Origin: Neolewinella agarilytica
GTDB taxonomy: Bacteria > Bacteroidota > Bacteroidia > Chitinophagales > Saprospiraceae
NCBI RefSeq assembly: GCF_900110645.1
Contig: NZ_FOFB01000011.1
Coordinates: forward strand, 1 to 64,000
Direction of reading: 5' to 3'
Length of the DNA: 64,000 nt
Shown piece by piece: positions 1 through 6,928 of this stretch. The position numbers and the translations under genes were made by a program. The notes under the pieces were generated by a model that did not search any database, had not been told where the DNA came from, and worked only from the letters and a program-made list of their open reading frames with translations. The stretch's first letter is position 1; each line of letters starts with the position of its first letter.

Positions 1-336
1 CAAGCTAATCAAATATCGAGAGCACGAAGTACTGCGAAGCAAATCGCCAATCGCCAATCAAAAACGTAGCAAACGAAGTTTGATGCGTTTGCCCTACCTC
101 TTCTCCTCCAACTCCTTCGGAAAATCATTCTGCTACCCGGACCCCGTTCAGCCGCCCAATGACCGTTGCCAAACATGCTTTTCCGGAGGAGCGGGAGGAG
201 GAAAGGAGATGGAAGAGAGACTTTTAATTGGTTTTCAGAACTTTACGTAAGAGCACCGGCTGTGCTTAGCCGTTGCCGGTGGTGGGGCAGCCCGGGAAAG
301 GCGCCTACCTGTCTTTGCTTCCAAAAGGTATTGCTT
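1..336. other. Non-coding left edge, no gene supported
   Basis: I see no convincing gene here. A reading frame entering from position 166 runs into the lipoprotein gene at 391, but its product before residue 76 is arginine- and cysteine-rich with no family resemblance, so it is treated as untranslated. A small imperfect hairpin lies at 62-90: arms AAACG/CGTTT and CAAAC/GTTTG, with a 3x3 internal loop and a GAA loop. The short word ATCGCCA is repeated near 43-57. Confidence 0.5.
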
Positions 337-355
337 TGCACCTGCGTTCGCGCCC
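337..355 (+). repeat. Dispersed 19-bp repeat, copy 1
   Basis: TGCACCTGCGTTCGCGCCC, one mismatch from the consensus TGCACCTGCGNCCGCGCCC seen elsewhere in the window. It lies in the leader region just before the -7 element and start of the lipoprotein gene at 391. Copies at 6879, 9254, 14405, 47333 and 48191 make chance very unlikely. Confidence 0.75.
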
Positions 356-368
356 CAATTCCTTTGTC

Positions 369-376
369 TATATTTG
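369..376 (+). promoter_or_regulatory. Candidate -7 element TATATTTG
   Basis: TATATTTG matches the Bacteroidota primary sigma -7 consensus TAnnTTTG exactly and sits 15 bp before the ATG at 391, giving a very short leader. No clear TTG -33 element is seen about 20 bp upstream, so support is the -7 match and position only. Confidence 0.45.
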
Positions 377-390
377 TATGCAACAACCTA

Positions 391-1518
391 ATGACAAGAC
401 CTATTACCGTGAAGCATCTACTCCCACTATTGTTCCTGCCCCTATTTTTTGCCTGCCATCCGGAAAGCCCCGAAGATCTCCTGGCCGACGTCCGGGCAAA
501 AACGGCCATGGCGCAATCCATCAGCTACGAACTGCATGAGATATGGGATAACCGTTTTATGGGGACGGCAGACACCTCTTTCAGTACGGTGAAGCTCTAC
601 CGCAATGAGAAGCCGACCTGGGATTACGATTACATCAAGGAGTCAGAAAGTTATGATAGCTGGCTGATTGGTGAGCGGTCGGGATTGGATTTACATGATG
701 AGGGAATCGCCATCGTGCGTACTGAAGAGGAGACAATGGCTAATTTTCAGAATGATGCTCCCAATTTTACGATCTCTTCCGCTCCTGATTATCTCCTGGG
801 CCTGCCCGACTGGAAGTTTCAATGCGATACCTCCTTTGCTGGCCGTATGACAAAGATGTATACTTATCGCAGCTCCTTTAGCCAGGAAGATACCGTTACT
901 TATCAGCGCTATGAGTATTTATTTATTGATCCGGAAAGCCGGAGAGTGGTAGGGAATCGTTTTATTCACTTTATCAATGAACGAACAAATCAGGTAGTTT
1001 CTTTTTGGTACGAAAACTACGAAGAAGACCAGCTGGAGCCACTCAATTATGTCCCCGTCCGAAACTATGCACAGACCACCCAAACCGCCTACGATGCAAG
1101 CAGAACCAAGGGCCAAATTACCGTAGGGGAACCTGCGCCGGACTTTGTTGCCACGACCCTTTCGGGAGACACCTTTGCGCTGAAGGATTACCGGGGGCAA
1201 CGGCTGATGCTCGACTTTTCCTTCATCGGCTGTGGTGGCTGTGAACTGGCCATGAAAGAATTTAACCGGCCGGGCTTTAAACTGGCTGATGGGATGAAGG
1301 GAGTCTACCTCAGCTACATGAATAAACCGAAGGAGATCAGCACCCACTACAAAGACAAGGGGATGCCCTTCATTGCCATCCCCGAAGCGCGGGATCCGGA
1401 CAGGATGTACGGTATTTACGCTTACCCAACCTTCGTCATCATTGACGAAGAGGGGAAAGTGGAAAGGGTGGAAGTTGGCTTTTCGGAGGAGTTCATTGCC
1501 AGTATCGAAGAGCGTTAG
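391..1518 (+). CDS. Thioredoxin-fold lipoprotein (TlpA/AhpC-TSA-like)
   Basis: Predicted 375-residue lipoprotein. A hydrophobic signal ends in a lipobox-like LFFAC (Cys22). A middle region of about 220 residues has no family I recognise. The C-terminal third (from about residue 250) reads as a thioredoxin-like domain: a PDF entry motif, a Cys-Gly-Gly-Cys pair at Cys281/Cys284 after a hydrophobic strand, and a YPTFVIID segment with the cis-proline expected of the fold. The likely role is thiol-disulfide exchange or reduction at the cell envelope; the substrate is unknown. I chose ATG 391 over upstream starts because it begins the signal peptide and follows a -7 element. Its stop codon overlaps the stop of the convergent acetyltransferase gene (both within 1515-1518). 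Confidence 0.8.
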   Translation: MTRPITVKHLLPLLFLPLFFACHPESPEDLLADVRAKTAMAQSISYELHEIWDNRFMGTADTSFSTVKLYRNEKPTWDYDYIKESESYDSWLIGERSGLDLHDEGIAIVRTEEETMANFQNDAPNFTISSAPDYLLGLPDWKFQCDTSFAGRMTKMYTYRSSFSQEDTVTYQRYEYLFIDPESRRVVGNRFIHFINERTNQVVSFWYENYEEDQLEPLNYVPVRNYAQTTQTAYDASRTKGQITVGEPAPDFVATTLSGDTFALKDYRGQRLMLDFSFIGCGGCELAMKEFNRPGFKLADGMKGVYLSYMNKPKEISTHYKDKGMPFIAIPEARDPDRMYGIYAYPTFVIIDEEGKVERVEVGFSEEFIASIEER

Positions 1519-2042
1519 GTAGTCGTGTTTGACGTTCGCCGCAACAACACCAACTCCTCCGGGTCACCCTCCAGCCGGATCATTTTCTCCCGCTCGAAGC
1601 CCAGCCTGCCCAGTAAGCGTAAGCTCGGGCCATTCGTGGGTAGGGTGATGGCCAGTAGCTCGTTGATGCCATGAGATTTGGCGTAGGCCAGGTTAGCCAC
1701 CGATGCCTCGAATGCGTAGCCCTGACCGTGAAAGGCCTCCAGGAAAGCAAAACCGAAATCTTTCAGGTCGAGCCCCGGCCGATCATAGATGCCGGTGTTG
1801 CCGATGATGGTACCGTCGGATTTAAGGACACAGAGCATAGTGCCCTGTCCGGGCACCTGATACCCCGGGAGAATCTTCTCTTCCAAATACTTTTTAGCGT
1901 CTGCCAGGGTGTATACGCCCCGGTCGCCGATATTGTCCAGCCAGCCCTTACTGGTCAGGAGGGCAAGGAAGAAATGCGCGTCATCGGGGGTGGCTTTTCG
2001 CAGGTAAAGGCGTTCTGTTTCAAGTGGGGGTTGGAGGGCCAT
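1515..2042 (-). CDS. GNAT family N-acetyltransferase (RimJ/RimL-like)
   Basis: 175-residue protein with the layout of RimJ/RimL-type acetyltransferases: an N-terminal LETERLYLRKATPDDA segment, a central strand around GTIIGNTGIYDR, the acetyl-CoA pyrophosphate loop HGQGYAFEA, and a C-terminal LPTNGPSLRLLGRLGFE motif in which an asparagine precedes the helix, as in the family. Such enzymes move acetyl from acetyl-CoA to an amine; the RimJ/L branch often acts on protein N-termini, but the substrate here is unknown. The frame stays open upstream to 2372, but that extension translates an intergenic repeat hairpin and has no family similarity, so ATG at 2042 is preferred. It is convergent with the preceding lipoprotein gene and ends inside that gene's stop. 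Confidence 0.85.
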   Translation of the reverse strand: MALQPPLETERLYLRKATPDDAHFFLALLTSKGWLDNIGDRGVYTLADAKKYLEEKILPGYQVPGQGTMLCVLKSDGTIIGNTGIYDRPGLDLKDFGFAFLEAFHGQGYAFEASVANLAYAKSHGINELLAITLPTNGPSLRLLGRLGFEREKMIRLEGDPEELVLLRRTSNTTT

Positions 2043-2396
2043 AGCTCGACGGTAATTTGGTGGGGTAATATACACTGTACCGGATGATGAACTTCGCCCG
2101 GGCCAGGCCGTGTGTGCACAACAAATTGCAGGTTCCCAGGGAACTTTGCCGCCGGAGACGTCTCCCCTCTCCTCCGGAGAGGGGCCGGGGGAGAGGTTTT
2201 TAGATGGCGTAATAGACTTAGGTTTTACTTCAAACCCGCAATCTGTTATGCACACCCGGGCCGTCGGCCCGATTTCCGGGGGGCGGTTCGCCGGCTGAAA
2301 ATAAATTAACCTGCTCAACGGCATTAGAAAGACTTTCCGCCAACGTTTACAATCGGAACTCCGTCTTCCCATTTGCTAACCAACGATGAAATCCTA
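2043..2396. other. Intergenic region with repeat hairpins
   Basis: Divergent spacer between the acetyltransferase and the small lipoprotein gene. It holds a strong GC-rich hairpin at 2164-2184 (listed separately) and a smaller one at 2258-2270 (GGGCC, GTC loop, GGCCC). No TAnnTTTG promoter element is clear in either direction. Confidence 0.5.
2164..2196. repeat. GC-rich hairpin repeat of the Bacteroidota intergenic type
   Basis: CCCCTCTCC (2164-2172) and GGAGAGGGG (2176-2184) form a perfect 9-bp stem with a TCC loop, followed by CCGGGGGAGAGG and TTTT. CTCTCC/GGAGAGG elements of this kind recur between genes in many Bacteroidota genomes (recalled, not searched). It could act as a terminator for a transcript arriving on the + strand, but no gene there needs one. 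Confidence 0.55.
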
Positions 2397-2828
2397 ATGA
2401 AGTATATCTGTACAGTCCTTGTTGCCTTCTGCTTGTTGAGTTGTGAAAAGTCAGACCCGGATACTCCGCGGGAATTATGCGGCAGTGCCATTATCATTGA
2501 CGCCGACCGGGTGAATGATCCTTCCGACGGCTTTGGCCTCCTCGAGGCTTCCGTGGAGGGGAAATGTCTGACTGTAACCATCGCCACGACGGGCTGTAGT
2601 TCACAGGGCTGGGAACTGGACCTGGTCACCAGTGGGAACATTGCGGAGAGTCTGCCCACCCAGAGTGGTGCGCGCCTTATTTTTACTAATCCGGCTGCTG
2701 GTGGAATTACCTGCCAGGCCGAGATTCAGGAGACATATGTCTTTGACCTGAGTGATTACCTGACGGAAGGAGCTTTGCCCACCCGGTTTACCCTGGACGG
2801 AACGGACCGCGTGCTGGAGATAGAGTAG
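2397..2828 (+). CDS. Small putative lipoprotein, unknown function
   Basis: 143-residue product beginning with a hydrophobic signal and lipobox-like LLSC (MKYICTVLVAFCLLSCEKSD), so probably exported and lipid-anchored. The mature part has several cysteines, which could form disulfides, and beta-rich segments such as GKCLTVTIATTGC; it resembles the small secreted proteins common in this phylum, but I cannot name a domain. ATG 2397 is preferred to the upstream in-frame start at 2373 because the signal peptide begins there. It lies alone, convergent with cbpM. Confidence 0.65.
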   Translation: MKYICTVLVAFCLLSCEKSDPDTPRELCGSAIIIDADRVNDPSDGFGLLEASVEGKCLTVTIATTGCSSQGWELDLVTSGNIAESLPTQSGARLIFTNPAAGGITCQAEIQETYVFDLSDYLTEGALPTRFTLDGTDRVLEIE

Positions 2829-2896
2829 GGGGCTTATTCGTGTAAAGCAGCAAATCTTATGGAGAACGGCGGTTGGCACTGGCCATGACCCGCAGA

Positions 2897-3211
2897 TCAG
2901 TGTTCCCCGTTAGGGTGATCTTCGATTGGTTGTATCGGGAAATCTTCAATACTATTCTGCTGCGACTGGAGCCGATCGAGCAGATTAAGGATGATGTCAA
3001 TGCCTGGAGCATTGACGCCCAGGTCAAGGTGCAGGCGCAGAGCCCGCTCCAGTCGGGGAATTTCCGGTTCCGGGATCAGGAGGATCTCGCGGTCCTGCCG
3101 GACCTGGCAGATGCCATGGTCGATCAATTCCCGGACGAGAATGGTTTCACAGTCGTAGAATTGACAGAATTGCTGCACGGTGATGTAGGAAGTCGTCATG
3201 ATCTTTGCCAT
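2897..3211 (-). CDS. cbpM: CbpM-like MerR-family chaperone modulator
   Basis: 104-residue protein with an N-terminal segment (ITVQQFCQFYDCETILVRELIDHGI) typical of the MerR-like helix-turn-helix fold of CbpM proteins, and a leucine-rich helical C-terminus. In E. coli CbpM binds the J domain of CbpA and inhibits its co-chaperone and DNA-binding activity; the same role is inferred from the gene's position directly after a cbpA-type gene. Its ATG shares one base with the cbpA stop (TAATG), implying translational coupling. A second in-frame ATG four codons on is an alternative start. Confidence 0.8.
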   Translation of the reverse strand: MAKIMTTSYITVQQFCQFYDCETILVRELIDHGICQVRQDREILLIPEPEIPRLERALRLHLDLGVNAPGIDIILNLLDRLQSQQNSIEDFPIQPIEDHPNGEH

Positions 3212-4137
3212 TAGGAGAGGTTAGCTAATTCCTGAAAGAGTTTGCGTTGCGCGTCGGAGAGGGTTTCCGGGAGGAGGACACTGAGCTCAAGGTATAAGTG
3301 ACCGTTTCCATTTCCTTTGTATACGGGCAGCCCCTTGCCTTTGAGCCGGATACGTTTGCCGTTTTGGCTGAGCTCTGGAATGGGAACATTGACGGTGCCG
3401 GTGGGAGTTTCAACGGTTACCTTGCCACCCAGGACCATGGTGGTCAGGTCTACGTTGAGGGTGCGAAACAGGTCAGCTCCCTGGCGGCGATATTCTTTGG
3501 GGAGGCTGACGCGAAAGGTGATGTAGAGGTCACCCGCCGGCCCGCCGCCGGCCCCCGGGCCGCCTTTGCCGCGCAGACGCAGGGTTTGTCCTTCCTCCAC
3601 GCCAGCGGGAATGGTGACCCGCAGCTGCTGGCCGTTGACGGTCAGAACCTGCTTGTTATTTTGGAGAATATCTTCCATCCGGACCTGGAGCTCGGCCTCA
3701 ATGTCCTGCCCCCGATAACCCGCCCGCCGGCGTCCGCCGCCGCCGAAGGATGCGCCGCCGCCGCCGCCGAACATACTTTCGAAGAAGTCAGAGAAATCCG
3801 CTCCGTCCCCGCTGGTATAGGTGTACCGCTGCCCGCCACCAAAAGGATTGCCCGTTCGGCCGCCATAGCCCGCTCCCGCTCCGCCACCGGCTTTTTCGAA
3901 GGCTTCAGCCTGCTCCCAGTCCTTACCGTATTTGTCGTACTTCTTACGCTTTTCCGGATCAGAGAGCACTTCGTTAGCCTCATTGGCTTCTTTGAATTTG
4001 CGCTCCGCTTCCTTGTCGCCCGGGTTCACATCGGGGTGGTACTTCCGGGCTAGTTTCCGAAAGGCCTTCTTAATGGATTTCGCATCGGCGTCTTTAGGAA
4101 CACCGAGAACCTGATAATAATCGATGAATTGTGCCAT
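3211..4137 (-). CDS. cbpA: CbpA-type J-domain co-chaperone (DnaJ C-terminal domain)
   Basis: 308-residue J protein. Residues 1-70 form a J domain with the HPD tripeptide (His34-Asp36) needed to stimulate DnaK ATPase. A glycine/phenylalanine-rich linker follows (about 80-145, with [11 protein letters not shown]), then the DnaJ C-terminal substrate-binding domain. The four CxxCxGxG zinc repeats of DnaJ are absent, placing it in the class II/CbpA type. E. coli CbpA is a DnaJ-like co-chaperone that also binds curved DNA. It is the first gene of a two-gene operon with cbpM (TAATG overlap), and is divergent from the oxidoreductase across 110 bp. Confidence 0.92.
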   Translation of the reverse strand: MAQFIDYYQVLGVPKDADAKSIKKAFRKLARKYHPDVNPGDKEAERKFKEANEANEVLSDPEKRKKYDKYGKDWEQAEAFEKAGGGAGAGYGGRTGNPFGGGQRYTYTSGDGADFSDFFESMFGGGGGASFGGGGRRRAGYRGQDIEAELQVRMEDILQNNKQVLTVNGQQLRVTIPAGVEEGQTLRLRGKGGPGAGGGPAGDLYITFRVSLPKEYRRQGADLFRTLNVDLTTMVLGGKVTVETPTGTVNVPIPELSQNGKRIRLKGKGLPVYKGNGNGHLYLELSVLLPETLSDAQRKLFQELANLS

Positions 4138-4201
4138 GCCATAAAAACGGATAAGTGAAGGAGGAGGTTTAGCGGGAGAACTGATACCTCCCCACTTTTC
4201 C

Positions 4202-4209
4202 TATCTTCG
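4202..4209 (+). promoter_or_regulatory. Possible -7 element TATCTTCG
   Basis: TATCTTCG is one base from TAnnTTTG and lies 38 bp before the oxidoreductase start within the divergent spacer 4138-4247. No TTG is seen at the right distance upstream, so this is tentative. Confidence 0.25.
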
Positions 4210-4247
4210 CCAACCCTCTTTTTGTTCACGCTGTAGCCTGATTTTAG

Positions 4248-5264
4248 ATGCTTCCCATTCCAACGGCCATCCTTGGCTTCGGCCTCTCCGGCCGACAACT
4301 TCAAGCCCCTTTCTTTACCGTTCATCCCGGTTTTCAACTCAGGTGCGTGATGACGAGCCGAAAGCAGGCCCTGCAGGAGGCGTACCCTGAGGTAATGCAG
4401 GCAAGAACCGTTGAAGAAGTGCTGGCGGATGAATCCATCGAGCTGGTCTCCATCGCTACCCCAAACAGTACTCACTACGAATTGGCGCGGGCGGTTCTGG
4501 AAGCAGGTAAACATGTGCTAGTGGATAAGCCCGCCTGCACAACGGCTGCAGAACTACGGGAGCTACGGGAGCTGGCGGTTAGCAGGGGCCTTCATATTTT
4601 CGTTTTTCAAAACCGCCGCTGGGACAGTGATTTTCTCACCCTTCAGAAAGTACTTCGCTCGGGCAAACTAGGCCGCCTGGTTGCTTATGAGGCTCGCTAC
4701 GATCGCTGGAAGCCAGCGCCCAACGCCAAAGCCTGGAAAGAAACCCCCGGCCCGGGAGCGGGGATGCTCTTCGATCTCGGGGCTCACCTAATTGATCAAA
4801 CCATTGCCTGTTTCGGTATCCCGAAGCACACAAGTGGACGGACCTGGAAACAACGTTCTTTTTCGACTATTCCGGATGCATTCGACCTGCACTTCGAATA
4901 TGATGACTTCGTAGCCGACCTCTCCTGCAGCCTGTTGGTAGCGGCACCGACTCCGCGCTACCGCTTGCACGGAGACCGGGGCGCTTATGTGAAGTACGGT
5001 ATCGACGTACAGGAGGATCATCTCGTGGCCGGGCTGCTACCCGGAGATCCCGGTTTTGGCTGGGAACCAGCGAGCCAGGCAGGAGCTCTTCACACCAAAA
5101 CGGAAGAAGGAGGATTGAAAAAAGAGATTTACCCAACCCTGCAGGGACAATGGATGAGGCTCTTTGATCAACTCCATGCTACGATCAGAGAGGCAGCTCC
5201 ACTGGCGGTTCCAATAGAGGATGTTATCGCTCAGCTGGAAATAATTGAGGATATTCTGGAGTGA
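4248..5264 (+). CDS. Gfo/Idh/MocA family oxidoreductase
   Basis: 338-residue NAD(P)-dependent dehydrogenase. The N-terminal Rossmann half has a dinucleotide motif GFGLSG (residues 10-15), the family ATPNSTHYELA segment, and the signature around LVDKPACT with Lys94, the catalytic lysine of the EKP motif (here DKP). The C-terminal half has GAGMLFDLGAHLIDQ with Asp176 and His180, matching the family's D-x-G-x-H active-site helix. It is closest in feel to the YdgJ/IolW-like branch that oxidises inositols or sugars; the substrate cannot be read from sequence. It stands alone between divergent cbpA and the long non-coding stretch before nrdB. Confidence 0.88.
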   Translation: MLPIPTAILGFGLSGRQLQAPFFTVHPGFQLRCVMTSRKQALQEAYPEVMQARTVEEVLADESIELVSIATPNSTHYELARAVLEAGKHVLVDKPACTTAAELRELRELAVSRGLHIFVFQNRRWDSDFLTLQKVLRSGKLGRLVAYEARYDRWKPAPNAKAWKETPGPGAGMLFDLGAHLIDQTIACFGIPKHTSGRTWKQRSFSTIPDAFDLHFEYDDFVADLSCSLLVAAPTPRYRLHGDRGAYVKYGIDVQEDHLVAGLLPGDPGFGWEPASQAGALHTKTEEGGLKKEIYPTLQGQWMRLFDQLHATIREAAPLAVPIEDVIAQLEIIEDILE

Positions 5265-5372
5265 AAAAGATAGAATACAGGCAAAATGGAAAATCAAACA
5301 CTAACCGTTTTCTATAAAAAACATACCGTTCCCCCTTTATTTTAAACGATTGTTGTTGGTCGGCAAGCATAG

Positions 5373-5499
5373 TTTTCCACGAAAAGCCCCGGTTTTCCAC
5401 ATGTTGAAAATGTTTTCCACAATGTGGAGAAAATGAGGTAAAATGTTAAGTCGTTGATTATCAGCGGTTAATCAAATATTTTCCACAAGGTGTGGAAAA
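5373..5499. promoter_or_regulatory. Cluster of DnaA-box-like sites (TTTTCCACA)
   Basis: TTTTCCACA occurs at 5393-5401, 5413-5421 and 5479-5487 on the + strand and at 5491-5499 on the - strand. Near copies are TTTTCCACG at 5373-5381 and TGTGGAGAA at 5424-5432 on the opposite strand. The word differs by one base from the canonical DnaA box TTATCCACA. Two pairs face each other (5413/5424 and 5479/5491), making short dyads. A cluster this dense could be a replication origin or a DnaA-responsive nrd control region; E. coli nrdAB is known to be DnaA-regulated. Confidence 0.6.
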
Positions 5500-5610
5500 C
5501 TAATCTACCAATCTCTTAATCTTTAGTTTACCTTAGCCATTGCACGAGGGAAAACTACGAATTGTTAGACCATTTCCTCTCCTGCCACTTTACTGATACC
5601 ACTTAGGCTG

Positions 5611-5643
5611 AGGCGGCATTCTTCCATTAAAAGGGTGCCGCCT
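5611..5643 (+). promoter_or_regulatory. Leader hairpin upstream of nrdB
   Basis: AGGCGGCA (5611-5618) and TGCCGCCT (5636-5643) form a perfect 8-bp stem around a 17-nt loop. No T-run follows, so it is not an intrinsic terminator. If the transcript starts upstream this would be part of the nrdB 5' leader; function unknown. Confidence 0.4.
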
Positions 5644-5834
5644 TGGTTGGCCTTAGCCTTTGTGCGGGCCTCAATATGAACTCACGACCTCGTAATCTGA
5701 CACTTCTTTCTTCCGCTGGCTCTATCTTTTTAAGGGCCAAGAAGTAAGCAGGCAGCCGACGGTCTATTCTCGACTTACTGAAACCAGTGCATTTTATCTC
5801 ATCCTTTTTTTCAATATTTCTTTAAGACAAGTTA

Positions 5835-6812
5835 ATGAACGCCAAGATTGAACCGATTTTAGCCGAAAACGACGGCCGTTTTGTACTCTTCCCCATTGAG
5901 CACGACGATATCTGGAAATACTACAAAGACAATGAAGCCTGCTTCTGGACCGCCGAGGAAATTGACCTCAGTGCTGACCTGAACGACTGGAACAACAAGC
6001 TCAATGATAACGAGCGTCACTTCATCAAGCACGTGCTGGCTTTCTTCGCAGCCTCTGACGGTATTGTGAACGAGAACCTCGCGGAGAACTTCGTTGCGGA
6101 AGTACAGTATACGGAAGCGAAGTTCTTCTACGGCTTCCAGATCATGATGGAGAATATCCACTCGGAGACCTACAGTCTGCTGATTGATACTTACATCAGT
6201 GACCCAAAAGAAAAGGACTACCTCTTCAACGCCATCGAAACGATGCCCTGCGTACAGAAGAAAGCCGAGTGGGCGCTGCGCTGGATTGATAATGGCACCT
6301 TCGCCGAACGCATCGTTGCCTTTGCGGCTGTGGAGGGTATCTTTTTCTCCGGCTCGTTCTGTTCCATCTTCTGGTTGAAGAAGCGGGGCCTGATGCCCGG
6401 GCTTACTTTCTCCAACGAACTCATCAGCCGGGACGAAGGAATGCACTGCGACTTCGCCTGCCTGCTCTACAACAACCACATCGTACACAAGCTTGAACCA
6501 GGCGTAGTGACCGGCATTATCAAAGACGCCGTAGCGATCGAGAAAGAATTCGTCTCTGACTCCCTGCCCGTAAATCTCATCGGGATGAACGCTGACATGA
6601 TGTGTCAGTACATCGAGTTCGTGGCCGATCGCCTGCTGTCCGAACTCGGTCAGGAGAAAGTCTGGAACGTAGAAAACCCCTTCCCCTGGATGGACATGAT
6701 CAACCTGCAGGGTAAGACCAACTTCTTTGAAAAACGGGTAGGGGAGTACCAGAAAGCTGGCGTTACCTCTGACCGGGACAAGCAGACCTTTAGCCTCGAC
6801 GAGGACTTCTAG
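5835..6812 (+). CDS. nrdB: Class Ia ribonucleotide reductase beta subunit
   Basis: 325-residue radical-generating subunit (R2), which houses the diiron-tyrosyl cofactor and passes the radical to NrdA for reduction of ribonucleotides to deoxyribonucleotides. All expected metal ligands can be placed: Asp75 (AASDGIV), Glu106 and His109 (ENIHSETY), Glu167 (AAVEGIFF), Glu201 and His204 (RDEGMHCDF). Tyr113 is at the radical position. The tail ends TFSLDEDF, the acidic-aromatic C-terminus that docks onto NrdA. Length is slightly short of eukaryotic and E. coli R2 but complete. It precedes nrdA by 116 bp containing a large inverted repeat, so the pair is probably one operon. Confidence 0.96.
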   Translation: MNAKIEPILAENDGRFVLFPIEHDDIWKYYKDNEACFWTAEEIDLSADLNDWNNKLNDNERHFIKHVLAFFAASDGIVNENLAENFVAEVQYTEAKFFYGFQIMMENIHSETYSLLIDTYISDPKEKDYLFNAIETMPCVQKKAEWALRWIDNGTFAERIVAFAAVEGIFFSGSFCSIFWLKKRGLMPGLTFSNELISRDEGMHCDFACLLYNNHIVHKLEPGVVTGIIKDAVAIEKEFVSDSLPVNLIGMNADMMCQYIEFVADRLLSELGQEKVWNVENPFPWMDMINLQGKTNFFEKRVGEYQKAGVTSDRDKQTFSLDEDF

Positions 6813-6813
6813 C

Positions 6814-6870
6814 TTGTACCGCCGACTTCGGTCGGCGGGCCCCTTACGCCGACCGAAGTCGGCGGTACAA
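6814..6870. repeat. 24-bp perfect inverted repeat between nrdB and nrdA
   Basis: The arm at 6814-6837 is the exact reverse complement of 6847-6870, with a 9-nt loop. Each arm is itself nearly palindromic: CCGAC-TTCG-GTCGG in the left arm (a UUCG tetraloop in RNA) and CCGAC-CGAA-GTCGG in the right. The transcript can therefore fold as one long stem or as two short hairpins. It starts 2 bp after the nrdB stop and is followed within 10 bp by a copy of the 19-bp dispersed repeat. No T-run follows the right arm, so read-through into nrdA with mRNA stabilisation or attenuation is more likely than full termination. Confidence 0.85.
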
Positions 6871-6878
6871 CCATTCAT

Positions 6879-6897
6879 CGCACCTGCGGCCGCGCCC
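6879..6897 (+). repeat. Dispersed 19-bp repeat, copy 2
   Basis: CGCACCTGCGGCCGCGCCC, differing from the consensus TGCACCTGCGNCCGCGCCC only at the first base. It lies between the large nrdB-nrdA inverted repeat and the nrdA start codon at 6929. Confidence 0.75.
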
Positions 6898-6928
6898 AGC
6901 ATCGTCCGCATCCACAATACCATTCATC

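Larger units (their letters stand above)
5265..5834. other. 570-bp non-coding region upstream of nrdB
   Basis: No gene is supported. The left half is AT-rich and carries the TTTTCCACA cluster (5373-5499). The right half, presumably the nrdB leader, has a strong hairpin at 5611-5643 and a weaker pair AGTAAG/CTTACT at 5743-5748 and 5774-5779. I found no NrdR-box pair and no clean TAnnTTTG promoter; TATCTTTT near 5723 is one base off but has no TTG upstream. Confidence 0.6.

Noticed and set aside
166-390. N-terminal extension of the first lipoprotein gene from position 166
   Set aside because: The extra 75 residues have no family resemblance and translate the dispersed repeat and a promoter element; the signal peptide starts at 391.
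2043-2372. N-terminal extension of the GNAT gene on the minus strand
   Set aside because: The extra 110 residues translate an intergenic hairpin repeat; the enzyme domain is complete from 2042.
3298-4053. 251-residue plus-strand frame opposite cbpA
   Set aside because: Alanine-rich antisense frame of the GC-rich cbpA gene; the J domain and HPD motif are on the minus strand.
5660-5730. tRNA-like stretch on the minus strand (GAGTTCATAT near 5680)
   Set aside because: The T-arm and acceptor arms do not pair and no anticodon arm can be placed.
5265-5834. NrdR-box regulation of nrdBA
   Set aside because: I found no pair of ACA...ATAT...TGT-like boxes in the leader.
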